Below, piece after piece: positions 35,963 to 44,697 of a stretch of 64,000 nucleotides of DNA. Source of the DNA: an uncultured Flavobacteriaceae bacterium (GTDB lineage Bacteria; Bacteroidota; Bacteroidia; Flavobacteriales; Flavobacteriaceae); NCBI GenBank assembly GCA_943789365.1, contig CALSTV010000001.1:2108001-2172000 (forward strand). Reading direction: 5' to 3'. Below the pieces are notes generated by a model. That model made no database searches and was not told the DNA's origin. It saw nothing but the letters and a program-made list of their open reading frames with translations. Each line of letters opens with the position of its first letter. Position 1 is the stretch's first letter. The translations under genes and the position numbers were made by a program.

Positions 35963-37159
35963 TCATTGATCTTTTTTTATTTGCTTCTTATATTCTTTGT
36001 AATAAGGTAAAATCATTTTTAATTTATCTCCTGAATGTTTTTCTTCATACATTCCTCCAATATAAAAACAAGTGGTTCCTCCTGAAATTACACCCCAAGC
36101 ACAAGCTTCAGTGAGGTCATAGGGTTTATTCTCTTTATTGATTTGATGCACTAGAGAAGCAATGACACCACCTACAAAATTATCTCCACAACCCGTTGTA
36201 TCGCCAGTATTTTTTTCTGTTTTTAATTTATTGGAAACAGCGCTCGAAATAGGCATTTCAACTTTGTTTAAGGGGCTAAACAAAGTACCATTTGAGTATA
36301 ACTTTACATCGTCTGTTCCACTGGTGATCATGACTGCACCGGTTCCTACATGGATAAAGAATTCTAAGGCTTTTGCAATATTCGACTTGCCACTCAATCG
36401 AATTGCCTCCTCGTGATCCATGATTAATAGATCGATATATTGATAACTTGCATCGCTATTTCCCAAAGGCCATTTCTCAGTAGGATTTGCCATTTCATTT
36501 TTAAAATCATAGACGGTATTTACAATAGTAATACAGTCATTTGCCTTTGATTTTTCGAGCAATTGGGTTAAATCCTCATGGATCAATGGCGTTAAAGCCG
36601 TACCACCAAAAACAACAACATCTGAATTAAAAAAATTGGGATCCAAATTTTCAGCACCATATTCCCAAGCAGCACCAATGGTATTTACAAAAATTCGTTC
36701 CCCATTTCCGTTATGGTAAGTTGGGTCCGAAAGCACAACTGTTGAAGGGGTTTCGTCTTTGGAAAGTGTATAATTATTTACTAAGATAGGTGTCTTTTCT
36801 AATAGGTTCATAATGAAATTTCCATTCACATCGTTTCCACGTACACCATAAAAGTTAAATTGACAAGCGTCTTTATCTGCTAACTGTGCCGCATGAATCA
36901 TGGAAACTATCCCTGGACCTCCGATATTGACTTTATTGGGAGTCTTATTAGAAATAATATGTTTGATTCCTGACTTTTCAATTTTATTTGAAAATTTTTC
37001 AAAACTTCTTTTGAAAACTAAATTTCCTGGAGTTAAGCCACCGTCTCCACTTTGTTTAGATAGAAAAGGAGAAAAGGTATTATCGCTAAACGATATATTA
37101 TTGTATAGATTATCAACTAAACTACAACCAACACCCGAGATAATAAGTTTTTTTGTCAT
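35963..37159 (-). CDS. PfkB-family carbohydrate kinase
   Basis: 398 residues, cytoplasmic. The PfkB C-terminal signature with the catalytic aspartate is seen in TTGCGDNFVGGV (about 322-333); NVGGPGIVSMIHAAQLADKD and an FYGVRGNDVNGNF segment are the usual substrate-side motifs. It phosphorylates a sugar with ATP. It begins 3 bases after the isomerase gene's stop, so the two are translationally close. Together with that isomerase, phosphorylation of fructose (from mannose) or xylulose (from lyxose) is the most reasonable inference. It is longer than typical fructokinases (about 300-330), so substrate remains uncertain. Confidence 0.8.
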   Translation of the reverse strand: MTKKLIISGVGCSLVDNLYNNISFSDNTFSPFLSKQSGDGGLTPGNLVFKRSFEKFSNKIEKSGIKHIISNKTPNKVNIGGPGIVSMIHAAQLADKDACQFNFYGVRGNDVNGNFIMNLLEKTPILVNNYTLSKDETPSTVVLSDPTYHNGNGERIFVNTIGAAWEYGAENLDPNFFNSDVVVFGGTALTPLIHEDLTQLLEKSKANDCITIVNTVYDFKNEMANPTEKWPLGNSDASYQYIDLLIMDHEEAIRLSGKSNIAKALEFFIHVGTGAVMITSGTDDVKLYSNGTLFSPLNKVEMPISSAVSNKLKTEKNTGDTTGCGDNFVGGVIASLVHQINKENKPYDLTEACAWGVISGGTTCFYIGGMYEEKHSGDKLKMILPYYKEYKKQIKKDQ

Positions 37160-37161
37160 AA

Positions 37162-37836
37162 CTAAATGTAATCTTTGTAGTCTGATGCCAACAAATGTAA
37201 AGGCGCCTCATCTTCAATAATTTCTGGAAATCTACCAACAGGCACGTAAAATTTATTATCGTTACTGTCATCATTTGTATCACTTACTTCACCGACCAAC
37301 ACTTTTCCTTTACCCGCTTCTCCGTAAAAACTATGGTACATTCCTTTTACCAAACAAATACTTTCTCCTGGCGCTAAGGTTACACTTCCAGCAGGAGGAA
37401 GGGTATGGGTGACCCCATCAATTTTAACGATGACATCTTCATTTGAATAGTTTTCGTCTTTATCTGATCTACATAAATTAATAACTAGATTTCCACCACC
37501 TCTATTAATGATGTCTTCCATTTTACTCCAATGAAAATGCATTGGGGTCAATTGGTTTTCTTCCACAATCATTATTTTTTCGGCATATTTTTTTTTGTCT
37601 TTTTGTTGATTTCCGTTTCTGATGGTAAATAAGATCAATCCTTCTTTATGAAAGTCACCACTTCCAAAATCAGTTAAATCCCAGCCAAGTATATTGTCTA
37701 TAATTTCCTGACATGTATCGTATTTTCCTTTCCAGTCTTCTGGTTTCCAAAAAGCCCAGGGTGGAAGATTAAAACGATGTTCTTTAAAAAATTCTATGGA
37801 TTCAGTTATCAACTGATTGATTTCACTACGTTTCAT
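37162..37836 (-). CDS. D-lyxose/D-mannose ketol-isomerase (cupin)
   Basis: 224 residues matching the D-lyxose isomerase family (DUF1498): N-terminal FFKEHRFNLPPWAFWKPEDW and cupin metal ligands His100, His102 and Glu107 (MHFHWSKMED) with His168 (GMYHSFYG). Mn-dependent members interconvert D-lyxose and D-xylulose, and many act well on D-mannose and D-fructose. In a locus with three GH92 enzymes, mannose to fructose is the likely direction. It lies between the sulfatase and the kinase genes, with gaps of 70 and 2 bases, in one operon. Confidence 0.88.
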   Translation of the reverse strand: MKRSEINQLITESIEFFKEHRFNLPPWAFWKPEDWKGKYDTCQEIIDNILGWDLTDFGSGDFHKEGLILFTIRNGNQQKDKKKYAEKIMIVEENQLTPMHFHWSKMEDIINRGGGNLVINLCRSDKDENYSNEDVIVKIDGVTHTLPPAGSVTLAPGESICLVKGMYHSFYGEAGKGKVLVGEVSDTNDDSNDNKFYVPVGRFPEIIEDEAPLHLLASDYKDYI

Positions 37837-37906
37837 GTTCTTACTATTTTATTTCTGTTCTATTTAAACGAAACTGTTGTTGTTTTTAGGTGTTCATGTC
37901 TCTTTG

Positions 37907-39412
37907 TTACAGCTCTCCTTCACCGGCGTACTCTTCGTAAGACGCTTGCCATGGTTCATAACCAATTGACTTTGTAAGTCTTGGTGTATTCTTATCAAAA
38001 GCCTTAATTTTCTTTAAAAGTTTACGGGCAACTTTTGATTTTTCACCCTTTCCAATTAGGTTGTTTAATTGGTATGTGTCCTCTGTTAAATCAAAGAAAA
38101 GGTGATTTATATTTTTAATGCCTTCATCATTCTTTTCCATGGTAACCGCATACATATATTCCGGTGTTCTTATCGCTAATTCAGCCCATGGTGTTTCTAT
38201 AAAGGCATAATTTTCGGGCAGTGTGGTTTTTTTAGTGGAACCGTCCATCAATTTAGCGACACTTCTCCCTTGAGCCGACTTCGGAATGTCTATTCCTGAC
38301 AAATCCAACAAGGTGGGCATGATATCAACCAAAGAGGTTATTTGTTCTTTGTTTACTTTCGAATTTATTTTACCGGGATGGTTGTATATCATAGGCAAAC
38401 GAATCGCTTCTTCATAAGGTCTGTCTTTATTCCATAAATGGTGACTTCCCAACATTTCTCCATGGTCAGAAGAAAATACAATAATGGTATTTTCTTTGAG
38501 TCCGTTTTCCTCTAGTGAACGTAGCATTTCACCAAAAAGGTCGTCTACCCAAGTAACGGAACCGTAATACAATGCCGTAAGGTCTTTTATGGTAAAATTG
38601 GGGGTTGCCTTCGCAGTGATGGGTTCATGTTCTCCATATAATGTTTGCCACATATAAATATGAAACCAGGTTTCATTAGAAGGTAATTTTCCATTTTTCC
38701 AAACATTATCCCTCAATGGCATGTCAGCTGGGTCGTACATCGTAGTGTATTTGTACGGTACATCCAACAAAGGCATATGAGGAGAAGTGATGTTGTAATA
38801 CATAAAGAAAGGGGTCGTTTTGTTGTTCTCAAAAATTTCCTTTACATTTTTCAATTCATAATCAGAGGAAAAACCAGGAACCTTATAAATTTCTCCTTCA
38901 TTCCTTGAAAAGGTTGCCTTTGTGAAAATTTGTTCAACGACCAAACTTTCATCAAACCCTAGCATCGAAGGAGTCGTGTCAACATGCCATTTCCCTATTT
39001 GAAATGTTTTGTAGCCTTGTTCTTTAAATGCTTCGGCGATGGTCTTATCTGGAAATTTTATTCGATCTTTTCTACCATGTAGCGTTTGTGTTTCATTTTT
39101 TCGGGAACCCACACTTGTACGTGCATGTTGACCCGACAAAAGTGTAGACCTTGCAGGGACACATACGGGATTGTTTGTAATTCCAAGATTGAACTGATAT
39201 CCTTCGCTCGCAAATGCATCTATGTTGGGAGTACGCACTATTTTATTTCCATAACTTCCTAAGGCATGTGGCCTTAATTGATCCGTAAGTACAATAATTA
39301 CATTAGGCTGCTTATTTTTATCAGAACCTTTAGATGTGCTTTTTTCTTGAGCCGAAAGAAGTGTTGTACAACCGATTAAAGTTATTAAGAATGCGTTTTT
39401 TAGTTGAATCAT
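37907..39412 (-). CDS. Secreted sulfatase (formylglycine-type, S1 family)
   Basis: 501 residues with a signal peptide (1-21, ending LLSAQ). The S1 sulfatase motif CVPAR is at 84-88; Cys84 would be converted to formylglycine by an anaerobic- or FGE-type maturase that is not in the window. TDQLRPHALGSYG near 43-55 gives early metal ligands, and SSDHGEMLGSHHLW supplies the later Asp/His pair. It removes sulfate esters from glycans. It is nine bases downstream of a GH92 gene and shares promoter site g, which suggests the target glycan is a sulfated mannose-containing polymer. Confidence 0.9.
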   Translation of the reverse strand: MIQLKNAFLITLIGCTTLLSAQEKSTSKGSDKNKQPNVIIVLTDQLRPHALGSYGNKIVRTPNIDAFASEGYQFNLGITNNPVCVPARSTLLSGQHARTSVGSRKNETQTLHGRKDRIKFPDKTIAEAFKEQGYKTFQIGKWHVDTTPSMLGFDESLVVEQIFTKATFSRNEGEIYKVPGFSSDYELKNVKEIFENNKTTPFFMYYNITSPHMPLLDVPYKYTTMYDPADMPLRDNVWKNGKLPSNETWFHIYMWQTLYGEHEPITAKATPNFTIKDLTALYYGSVTWVDDLFGEMLRSLEENGLKENTIIVFSSDHGEMLGSHHLWNKDRPYEEAIRLPMIYNHPGKINSKVNKEQITSLVDIMPTLLDLSGIDIPKSAQGRSVAKLMDGSTKKTTLPENYAFIETPWAELAIRTPEYMYAVTMEKNDEGIKNINHLFFDLTEDTYQLNNLIGKGEKSKVARKLLKKIKAFDKNTPRLTKSIGYEPWQASYEEYAGEGEL

Positions 39413-39420
39413 TGTTACTG

Positions 39421-41661
39421 TTATTTTAATATCGGAGTATACTCTATAGCTGAAGGTGGCGCATCTTTTAAATCGCTACCCCATTGCTTATTGGGTTGTG
39501 CCCCCATGATTAATTGTAGGGTTCCGCCAGCAATTAGATCTGTATGTGAAAACCAAGGCTTGTTCCATTCTTTACCATTTAAAGTGGCACTTTGAATGTA
39601 TTTGTTCTCCTTAGAACTTCCTTCCGCAATTACTGTAAATTGTTTCCCATTTGGCAATTCGATTGTTGATTCTTCAAATACCGGACTTGCAATTGTGTAT
39701 ACAGGTACCCCCGGAGTTACTTGAAAAAAGCCCATCATAGAAAATAGTACATAAGACGACATTCCACCACCATCTTCATCACCAGGGATTCCGAAAAGAT
39801 TGTCTGTAAAGAAGGTATCTAATAACATACGCATCCTTTTTTGAGTTTTCCAAGGAGCACCTAAATAGTTGTAGATATATGGAATGTGAAAACTAGGTTC
39901 GTTCCCCATTACAAATTGACCTACCAATCCTGAAGAGTCTGGTTGTTCTGCCCAAAATTTCCATTTGCTAGTTCCTAGTCCTTCTCTAAAAAGTTGATCC
40001 AAGGTTGCTTCTGCACCTTTTGTACCTCCCATCAATTCAAATAGCCCGCTAAGGTCGTGCTTTGGAGACCAGTTGTAGGTGTATGCATTGTTTTCAGTAA
40101 AATACATTCTGTCAGCAAATCGAGGATCGTAGTCTTCAACCCATGCACCATTCTTGTCTTTTGCCCACATAAATCCTTTGTCAGCACGGAATACATTTTT
40201 ATAGTTTCCAGCTCTGTCTAAAAAAAGATTTGTATCGTCTTTTTTATTTAATTCCGCAGCAATTTGTGCAAGACTCCAATCGCTATAACTATTTTCTATA
40301 GTTACAGAAACGGCTTGCCTTCTTTCCCAAGGCATGCTTACTTCTTTTACGGTTTCTTCCTCTCCGGGATGCAATGCAGGGAAATAGCCATTTTCGTTAT
40401 AGAAATCATCCAATTCCGTTTTGGGTCCATTTGCCCAAGGTATAAGTGTTGCGTCTAATGCGTTTTTTCGACCCCCTTCATACGCTTTTTCAAGGTCGAA
40501 ATCACGCAATCCTTTTGTCCAAGCATCTAGCATCCAAACAGCAGCAAAGTTACCTGTCATTGCTGGCCAATCACCAAAAATTAATGCGAATGACGGCATT
40601 GAACCACCTTGTTCATACATTTTTATATAGGATTTAATTCTATCTGTTGCCATTACAGGATTTAAAATCATGTGCAAAGGTTCTAAAGCGATATAGTTAT
40701 CCCAAATCCAATTGTCTACATAAAAGGGTTCTTTTGATTTGTGGATGCTTTTGTCAAAATTACTGTAGTATTTTCCGTATTCGTTGATGTTTACCATACG
40801 CTCATAGGATCTATAAAAAGAAGTATAAAAAACTCTTTTTTGAGCAAGTGTTCCTCCTTTTACATTAATTTGTGAAAATGCTTTATCCCATACATTGAAT
40901 GCGTTTGTTTTTACTTTTTCAAAATCAAATTCTGAAATTTCCTTTTTTAGGTTTTCTTTGGCTTGTTTGATACTGATATACGAAACTCCATATTTGAAAG
41001 CTACTTCTTTTTGAGAATTGCCAATCCCTATTAGGACATGGTTTTTGTCTCCATCCGTTTTGTATTTTATGTCGGTAATGTCCGTATCAATTTCCGCATA
41101 AAAATAGGCTTTCATAGGAGCGTTTAGTTCAGAAGCAAAGACCTCTGTTCCGGTAATGATTCTTTTTCCTTTGGTAGAAATTTCTCCTTTACCGTTGTAG
41201 GTACCCATTCGTAAGTAGTGGTCTTGGGTATCGGTAAATTGAACTTTAAAAATCCCACTTCTTTCTTGAGGTGTGAATTCAATAGAATTGCCAGCGTCTT
41301 CAAAGGTGGTTTTGTAATAATAAGGTTGCAATACTTCCGGTCCGTTTTCAAAACTTTGATTCCAAATAGCAGGATTCACACCACCACTTACGGGCATAAA
41401 TGCAAAAACTTTAAACAAGCGATGTGATGTAATTGTCAATTGAAAATTACTAATTTGATCATCCAAATGGTCTAACCTGTTTGGAAAAACTCGAACCATA
41501 CTATTTGGCAAATGTACGGTTGGTCGCGTAGGTTCTAAAATAACACCGACACCACCAATGGTTGGATCAACATAATCTAGGTTAGATTTGTTTTGTGCAG
41601 ATGTATACAGAGAAAAGAATAGCAATGAGCAAGCCCAGAACTTTTTGGCAAAGAAGAACAT
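39421..41661 (-). CDS. GH92 alpha-mannosidase-family glycoside hydrolase
   Basis: 746 residues with signal peptide (ending SLYTSAQ). GH92 landmarks: YVDPTIGGVG at the N-terminus, WDNYIALEPLHMI, GNEPSFHIPYIYNYLGAPWK and GDEDGGGMSSYVLFSMMGFF. GH92 enzymes are Ca-dependent exo-alpha-mannosidases (1,2-, 1,3-, 1,4- or 1,6-links). This member departs from the usual opening (VHLPNSMVRVFPNRLDHLDD rather than the common PGA-type phrase), so it belongs to a divergent subfamily and its linkage is open. It leads the operon with the sulfatase, isomerase and kinase; promoter site g is 31 bases upstream. Confidence 0.88.
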   Translation of the reverse strand: MFFFAKKFWACSLLFFSLYTSAQNKSNLDYVDPTIGGVGVILEPTRPTVHLPNSMVRVFPNRLDHLDDQISNFQLTITSHRLFKVFAFMPVSGGVNPAIWNQSFENGPEVLQPYYYKTTFEDAGNSIEFTPQERSGIFKVQFTDTQDHYLRMGTYNGKGEISTKGKRIITGTEVFASELNAPMKAYFYAEIDTDITDIKYKTDGDKNHVLIGIGNSQKEVAFKYGVSYISIKQAKENLKKEISEFDFEKVKTNAFNVWDKAFSQINVKGGTLAQKRVFYTSFYRSYERMVNINEYGKYYSNFDKSIHKSKEPFYVDNWIWDNYIALEPLHMILNPVMATDRIKSYIKMYEQGGSMPSFALIFGDWPAMTGNFAAVWMLDAWTKGLRDFDLEKAYEGGRKNALDATLIPWANGPKTELDDFYNENGYFPALHPGEEETVKEVSMPWERRQAVSVTIENSYSDWSLAQIAAELNKKDDTNLFLDRAGNYKNVFRADKGFMWAKDKNGAWVEDYDPRFADRMYFTENNAYTYNWSPKHDLSGLFELMGGTKGAEATLDQLFREGLGTSKWKFWAEQPDSSGLVGQFVMGNEPSFHIPYIYNYLGAPWKTQKRMRMLLDTFFTDNLFGIPGDEDGGGMSSYVLFSMMGFFQVTPGVPVYTIASPVFEESTIELPNGKQFTVIAEGSSKENKYIQSATLNGKEWNKPWFSHTDLIAGGTLQLIMGAQPNKQWGSDLKDAPPSAIEYTPILK

Positions 41662-41691
41662 ATTGATATGTTAGTTTATTAGTTTATATTG

Positions 41692-41718
41692 ATACGGTGG
41701 AAGTCTCAAATACCCTTA
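41692..41718 (-). promoter_or_regulatory. Shared two-box promoter element, site g (GH92/sulfatase operon)
   Basis: Plus-strand ATACG, 13 bases, ATACCCTTA (one mismatch). It lies 31 bases upstream of the GH92 start, which would give a very short untranslated leader if the CGTAT box is a -10 element. Confidence 0.6.
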
Positions 41719-42030
41719 CTTTTTTGATATGTATTTATTAAAAAAAAAACAAAAACTTATCATTCAAACAAGACGATGATAAGAAAAGTCATTTTTCTTA
41801 TCATGATAAACGGTCTTTGTAAAGAAATACAAGATTTTTTTACAGAATTAAGTTTGGATTTGGTATTGTTTGTTTACACCTCGAAAAGAGTATTGCTATT
41901 GGAGCTTGCGTCAAGAATGTACACATTGTCATCACTTGTTAAACTATTTTTTATTGCGAATGTTCTTTGTTTGATTTTATAAACAGAACCTAAAGACCTA
42001 ATGCAATAAAACAATAAATAAGAGGATCGT
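41719..42030. other. Intergenic region with a 12-bp hairpin
   Basis: ATGATAAGAAAA (41776-41787) pairs perfectly with TTTTCTTATCAT (41793-41804) around a 5-base loop. On the minus strand it is followed by a T-rich stretch with a T10 run (about 41743-41755), so it may be a back-up terminator between the SusCD and GH92 operons. No gene was recognised in the rest. Confidence 0.55.
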
Positions 42031-42067
42031 AAAAAAAGTGAGCCTTACTTTTTAAAGTAAGGCTCAC
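42031..42067 (-). terminator. Rho-independent terminator of the FecR-SusC-SusD operon
   Basis: Perfect 14-bp stem (42038-42051 with 42054-42067, core GTGAGCCTTAC) around a 2-base loop, followed on the minus strand by seven T residues. It lies 11 bases after the stop at 42078. Confidence 0.9.
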
Positions 42068-42077
42068 GGGTATGCTA

Positions 42078-42773
42078 TTACTCTTCTATTTTGAATTTAA
42101 TAGGGACGTTGTAATTGTATTTAGCTTCAGGGATATCTATGATAGCACCCACTCTAAAGAAATACTCTTTACCAACTTCAAAACTACTAAGTCTCAATCC
42201 TAGTGTGTACACAGTACTTGGATCTACAATACCATTGATTGTTTTTGTAGCTGAAGCAATCGAAAAGGCTTTCCCTACATTAGGGTTCAAATCTGCAACC
42301 ATAGAAAGTTTGAGTACGTTTTCAGTCGCAACTTGTTCGACTCTAAAAGAAATTTCAACTTTTCTACCGGTATTCTCAATAGTTGCGTCTTTGATACGGA
42401 TGTATGGCAATGCAGTTATTGCAAACTCTGTATCCCCTTTTACAGTAATCGTTTCCATTTCAGGAGCAAAAAAGTTTCCACGAACCGCTTCAATTTCATA
42501 GTCTCCAGAAAACATTAAATTGTTTCTAAATGTACCTTCCGTATGAAATCGTAACTGTTGAATTTGTGGGGTTTCAAAACCCAACTCTTTATATTCAATA
42601 ACAGACCCCGTAATTAATTCCTGAGGGATTAATTCTCCGGTTTCTTCATCAACAACGCTACCAAACAATTTAGCGTCTGGTTGATCGTAGTTGTCTAATT
42701 CACCCAATTCACCACAAGAACTAACAAAAACTAGTAGTGTTAATGACAAACATATATTTATTAATTTTTTCAT
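42078..42773 (-). CDS. DUF3823 surface lipoprotein (SusE/F-position)
   Basis: 231 residues with lipobox LLVFVSSC (Cys20). The body fits DUF3823: an N-terminal GSVVDEETGELIPQ carboxypeptidase-regulatory-like beta domain, then a second Ig-like domain (EISFRVEQVA, LGLRLSSFEVGKEYFFRVGA). Members occupy the SusE/SusF position in utilisation loci and are thought to bind glycan at the cell surface. It is 12 bases downstream of susD, and is the last gene of the operon before a strong terminator. Confidence 0.85.
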   Translation of the reverse strand: MKKLINICLSLTLLVFVSSCGELGELDNYDQPDAKLFGSVVDEETGELIPQELITGSVIEYKELGFETPQIQQLRFHTEGTFRNNLMFSGDYEIEAVRGNFFAPEMETITVKGDTEFAITALPYIRIKDATIENTGRKVEISFRVEQVATENVLKLSMVADLNPNVGKAFSIASATKTINGIVDPSTVYTLGLRLSSFEVGKEYFFRVGAIIDIPEAKYNYNVPIKFKIEE

Positions 42774-42784
42774 AATAGTAAATT

Positions 42785-44686
42785 TTAATATTGAGGGTTT
42801 TGAACCAATTTATTTGTTGCGACACCAGGGATTCTTTTATAATATGCAAAATCAGGAAAAGTCTGAGGTGCGGTACGCGGTACTTCATCTCGTACAAAAA
42901 TATATTTCATACTTCTTGTGTCAAAAATTGGTATTAATGCGTGTCTATCTCTTTGTTCGAATTCCGTATGATAGGTTCTTGTTCTAATTAAGTCCCAAAC
43001 TCTATGATTTTCAAAAACCAATTCTACTCTTCTTTCACGTAACACATTTTCTAGTGTAAGCGGAATTGTAGTTGTATGTGCAGCTCTTCTTCTGAGGTCA
43101 TTGATTAATTGTCCTGCTAGCGTTTGATCTCCAGTGCCACTTTCAACAACAGCTTCAGCATAATTTAAATAAATCTCAGCCAATCTAAAATCCATCCAGT
43201 CTGTTACAGATTGATTCCAGGCAAGAATAGGTGTATAATCTTCTTGCAAGAATTTTTTAAATCCGAAACCTGTTTTAGTCATATTACCACCAAATGTGCT
43301 AAAACCAGAGTATAGGTTGGGTGCAGAAGCACCATAACTGTAGTAATTTGTTCCTCCTACATTTATTTGACCGGGTGCATCAATTATAATGGAACCGTCA
43401 GGTCTGATAAGACCACCTTGAATGATAATTTCTGTATCTTTCCAAAACGTACGTGGTAGAATAACAGTGGCTCTTAAACGAGCATCTTTATCTGCAAAAA
43501 TATCAGCAGGATGGTCAAATTCTAAATAATTTCTTGTCGATTGATAACCATCATAATTATCCGTGATACCATCAACAGTGGTAACTACTGGAGTACTTTG
43601 ACCAGGAGTCGCATAATTTTCATAGACATCTACCAAATCTAATGTTGGACCAAATCTACCTGGGTGAGGCCAAGCTCCAGTTGTTTGAGCAGGATTTCCC
43701 CAATTATCTTGGTTGCTCCCGAAAGTAATACCTGGAAGTGTACTTCCTTTGATAAAAATAGCTTCTACAAGTGCGCGATTTGGATCTTCGAACATTTCTT
43801 TATAGTTCGTTGCTGCTTCATCAGAATTTGAAGGTGCTGGTTGGTATAAAGAATAATTGTCTGAATTTATAATTTGTTCAGATGCACTGATACATTGTTC
43901 ATAAAACCAAGCGGCATCTTCAGCTGACATTTTTGACAAGTTTTGATCAACGGCATCCCCTGAAAGCGTTGCTCTATCCCAATGTTTTGCAATGGAGGCT
44001 GCATGCAATGCTGCTCGAGATTTTAACGACAATGCCACCCATTTGTTTGCTCTTCTTCTAGTACCGTCACCATCTCCTAATAAGGCTGCGGATTCATCAC
44101 ACATTTTAAGAACATATTCCCAAGTTTCCTTTTCAGTACTTCTAGGGGTATACAAGGCATCTTCACCATCAGAAATGGAAGCAATAGTTTCAATAATTGG
44201 AACCCCACCATATCTTTTAGCTAGGCCAAAGTACAAATACGCTCTAATAAAATAGGCCTCTCCTAATAGGTCATCAATAGTCGATTGATCCGCATCCAAA
44301 TCTGGAATGACGCTCAATAATAAATTCACATCTCTATTAAGTTCGTATCCTTCTATCCACCATGCAAATTGATCCCCAAAACCTTTTTGATAAGTTAAAG
44401 TATGGAATTCTGATCCGACCGCATCATCTGCTATGATCCATGGGTAAAAACCTGCATTGTTTGGGTTCACAGAAGCATTGTAGCGAATACCATGATCTGG
44501 TGTTGAATTAAAATCCTCTATTGGCATTTGAGAATATAAGTTTGCCATAAATGCTTTTACACCCTCAGGGCTAGAAAAAATGGCATCTGCACTAATTAAA
44601 TTAGTGGGTTCTACTTCTAAAAAGTCGTCATTGCAACTTATTAGACTTACAAGTGTTAGTACTAAAATATATGTATATAATTTCAT
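42785..44686 (-). CDS. SusD/RagB family nutrient-binding lipoprotein
   Basis: 633 residues, lipobox LVSLISC (Cys19) followed by NDDFLEVEPTNLIS, the typical SusD start. TPR-type helices (LLGEAYFIRAYLYFGLAKRYG) and the C-terminal WMDFRLAEIYLNYAEAV and LRERRVELVFENHRVWDLIR motifs are all present. It caps the SusC transporter and binds oligosaccharide at the surface. It is 12 bases after susC. Length (633) is somewhat above the common 500-560 residues, with an enlarged variable region, consistent with a specialised ligand. Confidence 0.92.
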   Translation of the reverse strand: MKLYTYILVLTLVSLISCNDDFLEVEPTNLISADAIFSSPEGVKAFMANLYSQMPIEDFNSTPDHGIRYNASVNPNNAGFYPWIIADDAVGSEFHTLTYQKGFGDQFAWWIEGYELNRDVNLLLSVIPDLDADQSTIDDLLGEAYFIRAYLYFGLAKRYGGVPIIETIASISDGEDALYTPRSTEKETWEYVLKMCDESAALLGDGDGTRRRANKWVALSLKSRAALHAASIAKHWDRATLSGDAVDQNLSKMSAEDAAWFYEQCISASEQIINSDNYSLYQPAPSNSDEAATNYKEMFEDPNRALVEAIFIKGSTLPGITFGSNQDNWGNPAQTTGAWPHPGRFGPTLDLVDVYENYATPGQSTPVVTTVDGITDNYDGYQSTRNYLEFDHPADIFADKDARLRATVILPRTFWKDTEIIIQGGLIRPDGSIIIDAPGQINVGGTNYYSYGASAPNLYSGFSTFGGNMTKTGFGFKKFLQEDYTPILAWNQSVTDWMDFRLAEIYLNYAEAVVESGTGDQTLAGQLINDLRRRAAHTTTIPLTLENVLRERRVELVFENHRVWDLIRTRTYHTEFEQRDRHALIPIFDTRSMKYIFVRDEVPRTAPQTFPDFAYYKRIPGVATNKLVQNPQY

Positions 44687-44697
44687 GTCTCTACGAT

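Noticed and set aside
41776-41982. Plus-strand frame of 68 residues beginning MIRKVIFLIM
   Set aside because: Its start lies in the hairpin, it has no recognisable family, a composition expected from AT-rich DNA, and no promoter or neighbour that supports it.
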